Assembly (NCBI RefSeq): GCF_021545845.1
Contig: NZ_CP088923.1
Location: 3,658,001 to 3,722,000, forward strand
Source: Rhodanobacter thiooxydans
GTDB lineage: Bacteria > Pseudomonadota > Gammaproteobacteria > Xanthomonadales > Rhodanobacteraceae
Direction: 5' to 3'
Length of the DNA: 64,000 bases
Part shown: positions 18,230-27,356 of the stretch, one piece after another
How the letters are laid out: each line of letters begins with the position of its first letter
Position numbering within the stretch: the first letter of the stretch is position 1
Program-made: the position numbers and the translations under genes
Notes under the pieces: model-generated
What the model was told of the DNA's origin: nothing
What the model saw: only the letters and a program-made list of their open reading frames with translations
The model's database searches: none

Positions 18230-20758
18230 ATGCAAATTTTCAAACGCTTGCTGCGCTGGGCTCTGGCCCTGGCCTTTTCCGGTTTGCTCCTTGCAGTGGT
18301 CGCGGTGGGTGTAGCGTACTGGCTGATCGCGCCGAGGCTGCCCTCGGTGGCCGAATTGAAGAACTACCCGATGCAGGTGCCGCTGCGCGTGTTGAGCGCC
18401 GACGGCAAGCTGATCGCCAGTTTCGGCGAGACCCGGCGCATCCCGGTGGACATCGGGAAGGTGCCGGACCGGCTCAAGCACGCCGTGCTGTCGGCCGAGG
18501 ATGCGGACTTCTACCACCATCCCGGCGTGGACTGGCACGGCATCGCGCGCGCCGGCTGGCACGTGCTGGTGACCGGCGGCGACAAGGGCCCCGGCGGCTC
18601 GACGATCACCCAGCAGGTCGCCCGCAACTTCTTCCTGAGCCCGGAGAAGCTCTACTCGCGCAAGCTCACCGAGATCTTCATCGCGCTGCGCATCGAGCAC
18701 GAGCTCAGCAAGGACCAGATCCTCGAGCTGTACCTCAACAAGATGTTCCTCGGCCATCGCTCGTACGGCGTGGCCGCGGCCGCCGAGTACTACTACGGCA
18801 AGACGCTGGACCAGCTGACCGTGGCCGAATGCGCGCTGATCGCCTCGACCTTCCAGCTGCCCTCGGCGGTCAACCCGATCAACAGCCCGAAGCGCGCGAT
18901 CGCCCGACGCAACTGGGTGCTGGGCGAAATGCTGCGCCATGACTACATCACCAAGGCCGTGTACGAGCAGGCGATCGCCGAACCGAACCGCGCCTACCCG
19001 CACGAGCAGCCGATCGAGGTGGACGCCCCGTACCTGGCCGAGATGGTGCGCCGGCAGGTGCTCGACCGCTTCGGCAACGACGCGCTGACCGAAGGCTACG
19101 TAGTCAGGACCACGCTGCAGAGCGGCCGCCAGCAGGCCGCCGTGGAAGCGCTGCGCGACGGGCTGATCGCCTACGACCGCCGGCACGGCTGGCGCGGGCC
19201 GGAAGCCCACCAGGAGCTGCCTGCCGGCGCCGGCGAGGCGGAGCTGGACAGCCTGCTGTCCGCCTACACCAGCGTCTCCGGCATGCAGCCGGGCATCGTC
19301 ACGGCCAGCGACGCAAAGCAGGCCACGGTCTACCTGTCCAACCGCGAGAGCGTGATCCTCGACCTCGCCACTGTCAGCTGGGCGCGCCCACACATCAACG
19401 ACGACCGCGTCGGCGCGGCGCCGAGCCGGGTCGACGGCGTACTCAAGCGCGGCGACATCATTCGGCTGGCGCGCGACGACAAGGGCGAGTGGCAGCTGGC
19501 GCAGATTCCGGCTGCGCAGGCCGCGCTGGCCTCGGTCGCGCCGGAGGACGGCTCGATCCAGGCGCTGGTGGGCGGCTTCAACTTCGTGCGCAGCAAGTTC
19601 AACCGGGCGGTGATGGCGGCGCGCCAGCCCGGTTCCAGCTTCAAGCCCTACCTGTACTCGGCGGCGTTCGAGCGCGGTTTCACCCCCGCCTCGATCATCA
19701 ACGACGCGCCGCTCGCGCTGCCCGACCCTTCGCGTCCGAACGGGATCTGGACGCCCTCCAACGACGACGACAAGTTCGCCGGGCCGATGCGCCTGCGCGA
19801 AGCGCTGGTGCAGTCGAAGAACCTGGTCTCGGTGCGCCTGCTGGACGCCGTCGGCGTGCGCTACATGCGCGAATACGCCACCCGCTTCGGCTTCTCGCAG
19901 GACGCCATGCCGGCCAACCTGTCGATGGCGCTGGGCACCGCCTCGGTGTCACCAATGGGCATGGCCCGCGGCTACGCGGTGTTCGCCAACGGCGGCTACC
20001 TGGTCACGCCGTACTTCATCCACGAGATCGACGACCGCAACGGCCAGCCGGTGTACGTGGCCAACCCCGCGCGCGCCTGCCGCAACTGCCAGGAGCGCCT
20101 GCTTGACACACGGCCACCCGGCCCGCCACCGGCCGGGATGAACCCCGCGCCCGCCAACAGCCTGGCCAGCGCCTCGTCCACCGCGCCCGCCGGGTCCGGC
20201 AGCGTCGACGGCGTCGGAGACGCGGTGCTGCCGGCCGACGCGCATGGCGAAGGCGCGCATCCGCCGGTACTCGCGCCGGGCGTGATCGAGGCACGCAACG
20301 ACTACCTGGTCACCTCACTGATGAAGGACGTGATCCTGCGCGGCACCGGCTCGGCCGCACGCGCGTTGGAGCGCGACGACCTGGCCGGCAAGACCGGCTC
20401 CACCAACGACCACCGCGACGCCTGGTTCGTCGGCTTCGACGGCGAGCTGTCGACCGCCGTGTGGGTGGGCTTCGACGACTACAGCTCGCTCGGCCGCGGC
20501 GAGTTCGGCGCCAAGGCCGCGCTGCCGATCTGGATGTCCTACATGGGCAGCGTGCTCAAGGGGCAGCCGTCGAGCACGTTGCCGATGCCACCGGGAATCA
20601 GTACGGTATGGATCAACCGCTACAGCGGGCTGCCCACCGCCACCAGCGACCCCGACGGCATCAACGAGATATTCAGAGTGGAAGACGTCGACCGCCTGCG
20701 CAGCCAGGCCGCCCAGCAGAAGGAGCAGGACCAGCAGCACGCCTACGACATCTTCTGA
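18230..20758 (+). CDS. mrcA: Penicillin-binding protein 1A (bifunctional)
   Basis: Class A PBP, 842 aa, making and cross-linking peptidoglycan. Transmembrane anchor at about 12-32. Glycosyltransferase domain with catalytic E90 (SAEDADFYHHPG), GGSTITQQVARN and RKLTEIFIAL. An OB-like linker precedes the transpeptidase: S469-x-x-K472 (GSSFKPY), SKN in VQSKNLVS, and K721-T-G-S. A Cys/Pro-rich insert (ACRNCQERLLDTRPPGPPPAG onward, about 80 residues, roughly residues 615-690) is longer than in E. coli PBP1a. The arrangement with pilM divergent is typical of gammaproteobacteria. Confidence 0.96.
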   Translation: MQIFKRLLRWALALAFSGLLLAVVAVGVAYWLIAPRLPSVAELKNYPMQVPLRVLSADGKLIASFGETRRIPVDIGKVPDRLKHAVLSAEDADFYHHPGVDWHGIARAGWHVLVTGGDKGPGGSTITQQVARNFFLSPEKLYSRKLTEIFIALRIEHELSKDQILELYLNKMFLGHRSYGVAAAAEYYYGKTLDQLTVAECALIASTFQLPSAVNPINSPKRAIARRNWVLGEMLRHDYITKAVYEQAIAEPNRAYPHEQPIEVDAPYLAEMVRRQVLDRFGNDALTEGYVVRTTLQSGRQQAAVEALRDGLIAYDRRHGWRGPEAHQELPAGAGEAELDSLLSAYTSVSGMQPGIVTASDAKQATVYLSNRESVILDLATVSWARPHINDDRVGAAPSRVDGVLKRGDIIRLARDDKGEWQLAQIPAAQAALASVAPEDGSIQALVGGFNFVRSKFNRAVMAARQPGSSFKPYLYSAAFERGFTPASIINDAPLALPDPSRPNGIWTPSNDDDKFAGPMRLREALVQSKNLVSVRLLDAVGVRYMREYATRFGFSQDAMPANLSMALGTASVSPMGMARGYAVFANGGYLVTPYFIHEIDDRNGQPVYVANPARACRNCQERLLDTRPPGPPPAGMNPAPANSLASASSTAPAGSGSVDGVGDAVLPADAHGEGAHPPVLAPGVIEARNDYLVTSLMKDVILRGTGSAARALERDDLAGKTGSTNDHRDAWFVGFDGELSTAVWVGFDDYSSLGRGEFGAKAALPIWMSYMGSVLKGQPSSTLPMPPGISTVWINRYSGLPTATSDPDGINEIFRVEDVDRLRSQAAQQKEQDQQHAYDIF

Positions 20759-20816
20759 TGCCCTCCGGGGCGAGACCCGCCCCGGCCGTCGCCCACCCAT
20801 CGTTGAGGAATGCGCC

Positions 20817-21488
20817 ATGTCCCGAGGCGACCACCACCGCATCCACGCGCATGACCGCCTGCAGCGCAACCGCCTGCGGGTGGCCCAGGAAGCCGCGCGG
20901 CTGATGAGCGAACACGGCATCCGCGACTTCCACCATGCCAAGCTGAAGGCCGCCGAGCGGCTGGGCATCCTCGATGCGCAGGCGTTGCCGCGCAACCTGG
21001 AGATCGAACAGGCGCTGCGTGAGCACCAGCGGCTGTTCCTCGCCGACCGCCAGCCGCAGCTGCTGCGCCAGCGCCGCGAGGCGGCGGTCGAGGCGATGCG
21101 TTTTCTCGCCGCGTTCGAGCCGCGCCTGGTCGGCAGCGTGCTCGAAGGCACCGCCGACGCGCATTCAGCGGTGTGCCTGCACGTGTACAGCGACGACCCG
21201 GAAGCGGTCGTGCTGTACCTGCGCGAACGCGGCGTGCCGGTCGAGACCCAGGTGCGCCGGCTGCGCTACAGCCGCGACGAGCAGCCCGAATACCCGGTGC
21301 TGCTGTTCGCCGCCGACGAGCTGCCATTCGACCTCACCGTGCTGCCGCGCGACGCGCTGCGCCAGGCTCCGCTGGGCCGCGCCGACGACCGGCCGATGCG
21401 GCGCGCCTCGCTGGCCCAGGTGGAGATGCTGCTCGACGAGAATGCCGACCAGGCCTTCGAACAGCGGCTGGGTGCGGCATTGCGCTGA
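20817..21488 (+). CDS. Uncharacterised protein, possible nucleotidyltransferase-like fold
   Basis: A 223-aa cytoplasmic protein without a family I can name. The N-terminal half is helical (RLQRNRLRVAQEAARLMSEHGI). The middle reads FLAAFEPRLVGSVLEGTADAHSAVCLHVYSDDPEAVVLYLRERGV, which resembles the GS...D-x-D region of minimal nucleotidyltransferases, although the second Asp pattern is imperfect. The tail has FDLTVLPRDALRQAPLGRADDRPMRRASL. It follows mrcA by 58 bp on the same strand and ends at a bidirectional terminator facing gltA. Function is unassigned. Confidence 0.75.
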   Translation: MSRGDHHRIHAHDRLQRNRLRVAQEAARLMSEHGIRDFHHAKLKAAERLGILDAQALPRNLEIEQALREHQRLFLADRQPQLLRQRREAAVEAMRFLAAFEPRLVGSVLEGTADAHSAVCLHVYSDDPEAVVLYLRERGVPVETQVRRLRYSRDEQPEYPVLLFAADELPFDLTVLPRDALRQAPLGRADDRPMRRASLAQVEMLLDENADQAFEQRLGAALR

Positions 21489-21511
21489 TTCCGGGCCACC
21501 TCGCCGCACGA

Positions 21512-21539
21512 AAAAGCCCCGGCCAGGACCGGGGCTTTT
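21512..21539. terminator. Bidirectional terminator between the unknown gene and gltA
   Basis: Stem AAAAGCCCCGG / CCGGGGCTTTT with a 6-base loop, A-run on the left and T-run on the right. It serves the plus-strand gene ending at 21488 and gltA ending at 21560. Confidence 0.92.
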
Positions 21540-21559
21540 CATCGGTGCCACGTGGGCGA

Positions 21560-22855
21560 TCAGCGCTTCGCGGTCGGCACGTAGTTGCGCACGTCGGCGC
21601 CGATATAGACCTGGCGCGGGCGGCCGATGCGCGATCCGGGCGTTTCGTGCTGCTCGATCCAATGCGCGATCCAGCCGGCGGTGCGCGCGATGGCGAACAT
21701 CACGGTGAACATCTCGGTGGGGATGCCCAGCGCCTTGTAGATGATGCCGGAGTAGAAGTCGACGTTCGGGTACAGCTTGCGCTCGACGAAGTAGTCGTCC
21801 TTCAGCGCCGCCTCTTCCAGCTTCATCGCCACGTCCAGCAGCGGGTCGTTGACGCCCAGCTCGGCCAGCACCTTGTGGCACATCTCGCGGATGATCTTCG
21901 CGCGCGGGTCGAAGTTCTTGTACACGCGATGACCGAAGCCCATCAGGCGGAAGCTGTCGTTCTTGTCCTTCGCGCGCAGCACCGCCGACTCCACGTTGTC
22001 GGGCGTGCCGATTTCCTGCAGCTGCTTGAGCACCGCCTCGTTGGCGCCGCCGTGCGCAGGCCCCCACAGCGCGGTGATGCCGGCGGCGATCGACGCGTAC
22101 GGGTTGGCGCCGGTGGAGCCGACCAGGCGCACGGTCGAAGTGGAGGCGTTCTGCTCGTGGTCGGCGTGCAGGATGAACAGCAGGTCGAGCGCCCTGGCCG
22201 CCACCGGGTTCATCTGCAGCGGCTCGCTCGGCACCTCGAACATCATGTGCAGGAAGCGGTCGACGTACTCGAGGTTGTTGCGCGGGTAGCGCATCGGCCA
22301 GCCGATCGAATAGCGGTAGCAGGCGGCGGCGATGGTCGGCATCTTGGCGATCAGGCGGATCGCGGCAAGCTTGCGGTCGGCCGGGTCGTCGACGTTGAGG
22401 TCGTCGTGGTAGAACGCCGACAGCGAGGCCACCGCAGCGGCCAGCATCGCCATCGGATGTGCGTCGTGGTGGAAGCCATGGAAGAAGTTCTTCAGCGACT
22501 CGTGCAGCATCGTGTGGTGCGCGACGTCGTGCTCGAACGTGGCGAACTCGGCCGGCTTCGGCAGCTCGCCGTTGAGCAGCAGGTAAGCCACCTCCAGGAA
22601 GCTGGAGCTCTCCGCCAGCTGCTCGATCGGGTAGCCGCGGTACAGCAGCACGCCCTTGTCGCCGTCGATGTAGGTGATCGCGCTCTTGGTGCTGGCGGTC
22701 GAACCGTAGCCGGGGTCGTACGTGAAGTGGCCGGTGTCCTTGTACAGCGTGGCAATATCGATGCACGCGGGGCCGAGCGTACCGCTGACCAGCGGCAGTT
22801 CGCTGCTGCGCTTGCTCGATTCATCCACCAGCTTGACGGTCTTGAGATCGGACAC
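21560..22855 (-). CDS. gltA: Citrate synthase
   Basis: Type II citrate synthase, 431 aa, condensing oxaloacetate and acetyl-CoA in the TCA cycle. Conserved active-site blocks are visible: [57 protein letters not shown] and the catalytic Asp in [10 protein letters not shown]. No in-frame ATG lies near the family N-terminus; I chose the GTG at 22855 because a perfect AAGGAGGT lies 4 bp upstream. An ATG further upstream gives an N-terminal stretch unlike citrate synthase. Confidence 0.96.
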   Translation of the reverse strand: MSDLKTVKLVDESSKRSSELPLVSGTLGPACIDIATLYKDTGHFTYDPGYGSTASTKSAITYIDGDKGVLLYRGYPIEQLAESSSFLEVAYLLLNGELPKPAEFATFEHDVAHHTMLHESLKNFFHGFHHDAHPMAMLAAAVASLSAFYHDDLNVDDPADRKLAAIRLIAKMPTIAAACYRYSIGWPMRYPRNNLEYVDRFLHMMFEVPSEPLQMNPVAARALDLLFILHADHEQNASTSTVRLVGSTGANPYASIAAGITALWGPAHGGANEAVLKQLQEIGTPDNVESAVLRAKDKNDSFRLMGFGHRVYKNFDPRAKIIREMCHKVLAELGVNDPLLDVAMKLEEAALKDDYFVERKLYPNVDFYSGIIYKALGIPTEMFTVMFAIARTAGWIAHWIEQHETPGSRIGRPRQVYIGADVRNYVPTAKR

Positions 22856-22859
22856 GGAA

Positions 22860-22867
22860 ACCTCCTT
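22860..22867 (-). promoter_or_regulatory. Strong ribosome binding site deciding the gltA GTG start
   Basis: AAGGAGGT on the minus strand, four bases before the GTG. It is one of the best Shine-Dalgarno matches in the window. Confidence 0.85.
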
Positions 22868-23048
22868 ACATGTGGGTCGCCACCGCCGGCAACCGCGAGG
22901 GGAGCGCCGGCCGGCGAGGGAATGCTGGGCATGGCATGCCGGGGAAAACACGCGATGCAACGGGCGCGCTGACGCCAGTTCAGCAGCCATTATCGCACAA
23001 GGTCGCGCTGGCATTCGATGGCGAATGGTCGAATGGCCAACGCAAAAA

Positions 23049-23080
23049 GACACGGGGCAGGCCTGCGCCTGCCCCGTGTC
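23049..23080 (-). terminator. Terminator after rpmE2
   Basis: Arms GACACGGGGCAGGC / GCCTGCCCCGTGTC with a CTGC loop; on the minus strand the stem runs into TTTTT. It lies 50 bp past the rpmE2 stop and isolates it from gltA. Confidence 0.88.
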
Positions 23081-23130
23081 CCAAACCGCAATCCGCGCAG
23101 CCGACGCCCGGGCGCCGGCTCTCGCGTCAC

Positions 23131-23385
23131 TTATTCCTTGATGGCACCCGCATAGCGGCGGCGGAACTTGTCGACGCGACCGCCGACGTCCAGCGTCTTC
23201 TGCTTGCCGGTGTAGAACGGGTGGGAATGGCTGGAGATATCCACCTTGATCAGCGGGTACTCATTGCCGTCTTCCCACTTGATGGTTTCCTTGCTGGACA
23301 TGGTCGACTTGGTCAGGAACGCGAAGTCGGACGACAGGTCCTGGAACACCACCGGGATGTAGTTCGGATGGATAGCAGGCTTCAT
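23131..23385 (-). CDS. rpmE2: Ribosomal protein L31 type B
   Basis: An 84-aa large-subunit protein: [20 protein letters not shown], a KTSMSSKET-like middle, and [26 protein letters not shown]. It lacks the Cys ligands of the zinc-binding L31 paralogue, which marks it as the zinc-independent C- form. Such forms are often induced under zinc limitation, but no Zur box could be identified by eye. Start is the ATG 23385; the longer frame upstream has no L31 similarity. It has its own promoter and terminator. Confidence 0.95.
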   Translation of the reverse strand: MKPAIHPNYIPVVFQDLSSDFAFLTKSTMSSKETIKWEDGNEYPLIKVDISSHSHPFYTGKQKTLDVGGRVDKFRRRYAGAIKE

Positions 23386-23418
23386 GGCTGGCTCTAAAGC
23401 GGTGGTGAAAAGAGCGGC

Positions 23419-23448
23419 ATTGTAGCGGCGAAGCCGGGAACGCCGCAA
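23419..23448 (-). promoter_or_regulatory. Candidate promoter for rpmE2
   Basis: On the minus strand TTGCGG, an 18-bp spacer and TACAAT, 34 bp upstream of the rpmE2 ATG. Confidence 0.5.
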
Positions 23449-23454
23449 GTCCGC

Positions 23455-24390
23455 TCAGGTAGGCACGCCCAGCGCATACCGCACCATCGCGGCAAAGCGG
23501 GCCTGGTCCACTTCCAGCACGATGTTCGCCCGGGCCGGCCAACCCAGCCGCCCCTTCCAGTCGACCACGGTGGCGCCGCGGGTCAGGCCGCCGTCCAGTT
23601 CCACCGCCACGGCGCGGGTTTCGCTGCGGGTGACGATGGTGGGGTCCAGCGCCACCGCCATCGCCAGCGCGTCGGCGGCTACCAGCCCGTGGCGATCATG
23701 CTGCGCATTGTAGCGGCGCGCGATGGCCACGATCTTGCCGAAGAACGCCGCGCGCCGATCGCCGGTCGCCAGCCAGCCGTCGAATTCGGCATCGTCGAAG
23801 GCATGCCGCAAGGTGGCTTCCCAGTCCACCAGGTCGAACGTCGGGAACGCCTCGAACACCACGTGCGCCGCCTCCGGGTCGAAGCCGATGTTGAACTCCG
23901 CCGGCACTTTGCCGGTATTGCCGTGGCCCGTCACCGCGCCGCCCATCACCACCAGCCGCTTCACTCGCGCGGGCAGCGTGGGATCGAGTCTGAGCGCCAG
24001 CGCCAGGTTGGTCAGCGGCCCCAGCGCCACCAGGGTCAGCTCGCCCGGCCGTTCGCGGGTTAGCCGCAGCAGGGCCAGCGCGGCCGGCTCGGCGGCGAGC
24101 GCAGCGGCCGGCTCGGGAAAACCAATGTCGCCGAAACCGTCCTGGCCATGCACGAAGGCGGCATCCTCGTCCGCCGCGCGCACCAGCGGCGCGGCACAAC
24201 CGGCGAACACCGGCGTCGCCGCGCCGACCAGGTCGACCAGGGTGCGCGCGTTGCGCACGGTATGGCCGAGTCCCACGTTGCCGGCGGCGATGCTGAGACC
24301 GGCGACGTCGGCATGGGCGTAGGCCATCAGGACGGCCAGGGCGTCGTCGACGCCGGGATCGGTGTCGATCAGGAGTTGCGGCTTGCTCAT
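23455..24390 (-). CDS. Inosine/uridine-preferring nucleoside hydrolase
   Basis: A 311-aa IunH/RihA-family enzyme that cleaves ribonucleosides to base and ribose. The N-terminal calcium-binding motif LLIDTDPGVDDALAVL is perfect. Further landmarks are GGAVTGHGNTGKVPAEFNIGFDPEAA and a late catalytic region DALAMAVALDP; the usual active-site His is replaced by, or shifted to, AQHDRHGLVAADA. ATG 24390 gives the usual short lead (MSKPQLLIDTDPG); an extension to 24453 comes from repeat DNA. It follows a cluster of hairpin repeats on the same strand as recG. Confidence 0.88.
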   Translation of the reverse strand: MSKPQLLIDTDPGVDDALAVLMAYAHADVAGLSIAAGNVGLGHTVRNARTLVDLVGAATPVFAGCAAPLVRAADEDAAFVHGQDGFGDIGFPEPAAALAAEPAALALLRLTRERPGELTLVALGPLTNLALALRLDPTLPARVKRLVVMGGAVTGHGNTGKVPAEFNIGFDPEAAHVVFEAFPTFDLVDWEATLRHAFDDAEFDGWLATGDRRAAFFGKIVAIARRYNAQHDRHGLVAADALAMAVALDPTIVTRSETRAVAVELDGGLTRGATVVDWKGRLGWPARANIVLEVDQARFAAMVRYALGVPT

Positions 24391-24409
24391 GGATGGATGA
24401 TCACAAGAA

Positions 24410-24678
24410 TTGAAAAGTGCGGCCAGGGATGGCCGCCCGTTTGATCTTCGCAATCAGGGACGATTGCAAGAATATTGAAAAGTGCGGCCAGGGATGGCCG
24501 TCCGTTTGATCTTGCGACCACCCTCCTTGGCGGCCGCCCTTCGGGCCATCGCTGGCACGGTGTCAAAAATCGCTCCGGGCGATTTTTTCGCGATCAAGGA
24601 TGATCGCAAAAAACTTGAAAAGTGCGGCCAGGGATGGCCGCCCGTTTGATCTTCGCAATCAGGGATGATCGCAAAAAT
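24410..24678. repeat. Hairpin repeat cluster (three copies)
   Basis: A unit beginning TTGAAAAGTGCGGCCAGGGA occurs at 24410, 24475 and 24615. Each contains the perfect stem GCGGCCA/TGGCCGC (or a one-base variant, GCC to GTC, in copy 2) and then TTTGATCTT. Copies 1 and 3 share about 60 bases, while copy 2 is cut short. The last copy runs into the recG stop codon. The 287-bp gap between recG and the hydrolase is otherwise non-coding. Confidence 0.8.
24565..24588. terminator. Bidirectional terminator downstream of recG
   Basis: AAAAATCGC, loop TCCG(G), GCGATTTTTT: an A/T-flanked stem giving a T-run on both strands. It lies between hairpin-repeat copies 2 and 3 and should end the rpoZ-spoT-ridA-recG transcript. 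Confidence 0.7.
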
Positions 24679-26792
24679 CACGCATGCGCGTAACGCGCCG
24701 CGCCACCGATCCAGCGTTCGATCAATTGCGTGGTCTGGCGCGGGTGTTCGGCCAGCATATGCTCGCCGACCTGCTGCACCGCCGGCAGCAGGTGCGCGTC
24801 GCGGGCCAGATCGGCGATGCGGAAGCTGAGCTGGCCGGTCTGGCGGGTGCCCAGCACCTCGCCGGGACCGCGCAGTTCGAGATCCTTCTCCGCGATGCGG
24901 AAACCGTCGCTGGTGTCGCGCATCACCTGCAGCCGTTCGCGCGCCAGCCGGCCCAGCGGCGGCTGGTACAGCAGCACGCAGTTCGACGCCACCGCGCCGC
25001 GCCCCACCCGGCCGCGCAACTGGTGCAGCTGGGCCAGGCCCAGCCGCTCGCTGTTCTCGATCACCATCAGGCTGGCGTTGGGCACGTCCACGCCTACCTC
25101 GATCACTGTAGTCGCCACCAGCACGGCCAGTTCGCCGGCCTTGAACGCATCCATCACCGCCTGCTTTTCCTTCGGCTTCATGCGGCCGTGGATCAGGCCG
25201 ACCCTGAAGCCGGCGAGTGCGGCGGAGAGTTCGGCGTACGCCACCTCGGCCGCCTGCGCCCGCAGCTGCTCGGATTCCTCGATCAGCGTGCATACCCAGT
25301 ACACCTGGCGCCCTTCGCCACAGGCGGCGTGGATGCGTTCGATCACGTCGCTGCGCCGCGCGTTCGAGATCGCGATGGTCTGCACCGGCGTGCGCCCGGG
25401 CGGCAGTTCGTCGATCGACGACACGTCGAGGTCGGCGTATGCACTCATCGCCAGCGTGCGCGGGATCGGCGTGGCGGTCAGCACCAACTGGTGCGGCACC
25501 AGCTCGCCGTCCCTGCCCTTGTCGCGCAGCGCCAGCCGTTGTTGCACGCCGAAGCGGTGCTGCTCGTCGACGATCACCAGGCCGAGCCGCGCAAACGCCA
25601 CGCCCTCCTGCATCAGCGCATGTGTGCCGACCACCACCGGCGCGCCTTCGGCGACCCGCGCCAGTGCCTGCTGGCGCGCCTTGCCGGTGACCTTGCCGGC
25701 CAGCCACTCCACCTCGACGCCGAGCGGCTGCAGCCAGTGGCGGAAGTTGCGCAGGTGCTGCTCGGCCAGCAGTTCGGTCGGCGCCATCAGCGCGACCTGG
25801 TGGCCCGACTCCACGGCGGCGAGCGCCGCCAGCGCAGCAACCACGGTCTTACCGCTGCCGACGTCGCCCTGCACCAGCCGCAGCATCGGCCGCGGCTGCG
25901 CCAGGTCGCGCGCTACCTCTTCGCCAACGCGCTGCTGGGCCGCAGTCAGGCGGAACGGCAGGCCTGCCAGCAAGCGCCCGCGCAGCTCGTCCGCGCCGCC
26001 CAGTTTCGGCGCGCGCCGCTGGCGTACCGCCGCGCGCATCCGTTTCAGGCTGAGGTGCTGGGTCAGCAGTTCCTCGAATGCCAGCCGCTGCTGCGCCGGA
26101 TGCCGGCCCAGCATCAGCTGGTCCAGACGCGCATCCGGCGGCGGACGATGCACGTACAGCAGCGCGTCACGCAGCGAGGTGAGGCCATGCCGGGCGCACA
26201 ACGCCGCCGGGATCAGCTCCAGCTGCGCCGCCGGCGGCAACAGCGCCAGCGCCTTGCCGATCACCCCGGCCAGCCGCTTCGGGCCCAGCCCCTCGGTGGT
26301 GGGATAAACCGGGCTCAGCGTCTCGTCGACGGTGGCTGCCGCCGCCTCGTCCAGGCGCCGGTAGTTGGGGTGCACCATCTCCAGCCCTTGCGCGCCGTGG
26401 CGTACTTCGCCGTAGCAAAGCAGCCGCGTGCCGGGCAGCAACTGCTCGGCCTGCGCACGGTTGAAGTGGAAGAAACGCAGCAGCAGGGTCTGCCGGCTGG
26501 CGTCGCCGACCGCCACCTTCAGCTGCGGGCGATAGCGAAAGCCGCGTTCGACTGCCTCGACCACGCCCTCGACCTGCGCCCGCTCGCCCACCCGCAGCTC
26601 GGCGATCGCGGTGATCCGGGTCTTGTCCTCGTAACGCAGCGGCAGGTGGAACCACAGGTCCTGCACCCGCTCCAGCCCCAGCCGGGCCAGCGACGCGGCC
26701 AGCGCCGGACCGACGCCCGGCAGCGCGCTTACCGGGGTGAGGCCCGGGTCGGCATCGATGGCGAGAGCGGGGCGAATGGTGCGGGTGGCCAT
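24678..26792 (-). CDS. recG: ATP-dependent DNA helicase RecG
   Basis: A 704-aa branch-migration helicase that reverses stalled forks and processes Holliday junctions. The wedge/OB domain is N-terminal (GVGPALAASLARLGLERVQDLWFHLPLRYED). The helicase motifs are intact: Walker A GDVGSGKT, motif II VDEQHRFGVQQR, motif III TATPIPRT, and a C-terminal TRG region (IVEQ-like GRVGRGAVASNC). I use the ATG at 26792; a TTG at 26801 would add three residues. It ends the rpoZ-spoT-ridA-recG series, matching the E. coli order apart from ridA replacing trmH. Confidence 0.96.
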   Translation of the reverse strand: MATRTIRPALAIDADPGLTPVSALPGVGPALAASLARLGLERVQDLWFHLPLRYEDKTRITAIAELRVGERAQVEGVVEAVERGFRYRPQLKVAVGDASRQTLLLRFFHFNRAQAEQLLPGTRLLCYGEVRHGAQGLEMVHPNYRRLDEAAAATVDETLSPVYPTTEGLGPKRLAGVIGKALALLPPAAQLELIPAALCARHGLTSLRDALLYVHRPPPDARLDQLMLGRHPAQQRLAFEELLTQHLSLKRMRAAVRQRRAPKLGGADELRGRLLAGLPFRLTAAQQRVGEEVARDLAQPRPMLRLVQGDVGSGKTVVAALAALAAVESGHQVALMAPTELLAEQHLRNFRHWLQPLGVEVEWLAGKVTGKARQQALARVAEGAPVVVGTHALMQEGVAFARLGLVIVDEQHRFGVQQRLALRDKGRDGELVPHQLVLTATPIPRTLAMSAYADLDVSSIDELPPGRTPVQTIAISNARRSDVIERIHAACGEGRQVYWVCTLIEESEQLRAQAAEVAYAELSAALAGFRVGLIHGRMKPKEKQAVMDAFKAGELAVLVATTVIEVGVDVPNASLMVIENSERLGLAQLHQLRGRVGRGAVASNCVLLYQPPLGRLARERLQVMRDTSDGFRIAEKDLELRGPGEVLGTRQTGQLSFRIADLARDAHLLPAVQQVGEHMLAEHPRQTTQLIERWIGGAARYAHA

Positions 26793-26874
26793 GGCCTGCA
26801 AGCCTAACCGAGCGCCGCCTTCCGTCGTAAACCACGCGCCGACAACGCGTGTCGGCGCACAACGCCCATGATGC

Positions 26875-27258
26875 TCAGCCCAGCACCATCACCGCGTCGA
26901 CCTCGACCTGCGCCGCCTTCGGCAGGCCGGATACCTCGATGGTGGAACGTGCCGGATACGGCTGCTGGAAGTATTCGGCCATCACCGCGTTGACCGCGGC
27001 GAAGTTCGCCAGGTCGGTGACGTAGATGCCCACGCGCACGATCTGCGCCAGCGAGCCGCCAGCCGCCGCCGCCACCGCGGTGAGATTGTCGAACACCCGC
27101 CGCGTCTGCATGGTGATGTCGCCGTCGACCAGCGCTGCGGTGGCCGGGTCCAGCGGGATCTGCCCGGAGAAATACACGGTATTGCCGGCACGCACGGCCT
27201 GCGAATACGGGCCGATCGCGGCGGGGGCTTGCTCGGTGGAGATGATGCTGCGGGACAT
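26875..27258 (-). CDS. ridA: RidA-family 2-iminobutanoate/2-iminopropanoate deaminase
   Basis: A 127-aa trimeric enzyme that hydrolyses reactive enamine/imine intermediates released by PLP enzymes. Typical blocks: [66 protein letters not shown], and [22 protein letters not shown], which includes the substrate-binding Arg. It sits between spoT and recG on the same strand with gaps of 98 and 82 bp. Confidence 0.95.
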   Translation of the reverse strand: MSRSIISTEQAPAAIGPYSQAVRAGNTVYFSGQIPLDPATAALVDGDITMQTRRVFDNLTAVAAAAGGSLAQIVRVGIYVTDLANFAAVNAVMAEYFQQPYPARSTIEVSGLPKAAQVEVDAVMVLG

Positions 27259-27356
27259 GGATGGCCTCGGGATTCGGATTCGGATCCGGGAAGATTAGCG
27301 TGTCGCAGCTCCCCTGCCCACATTCCGGCACGCTGAGGCTCCGAACGAATCCCGAG

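Noticed and set aside
24410-24678. CRISPR array
   Set aside because: Repeats are palindromic but spacing is irregular (65 and 140 bp), one copy is truncated, and no cas genes are nearby.
24684-26807. Plus-strand open frame of 707 codons opposite recG
   Set aside because: Exact shadow of recG without a start signal or similarity.
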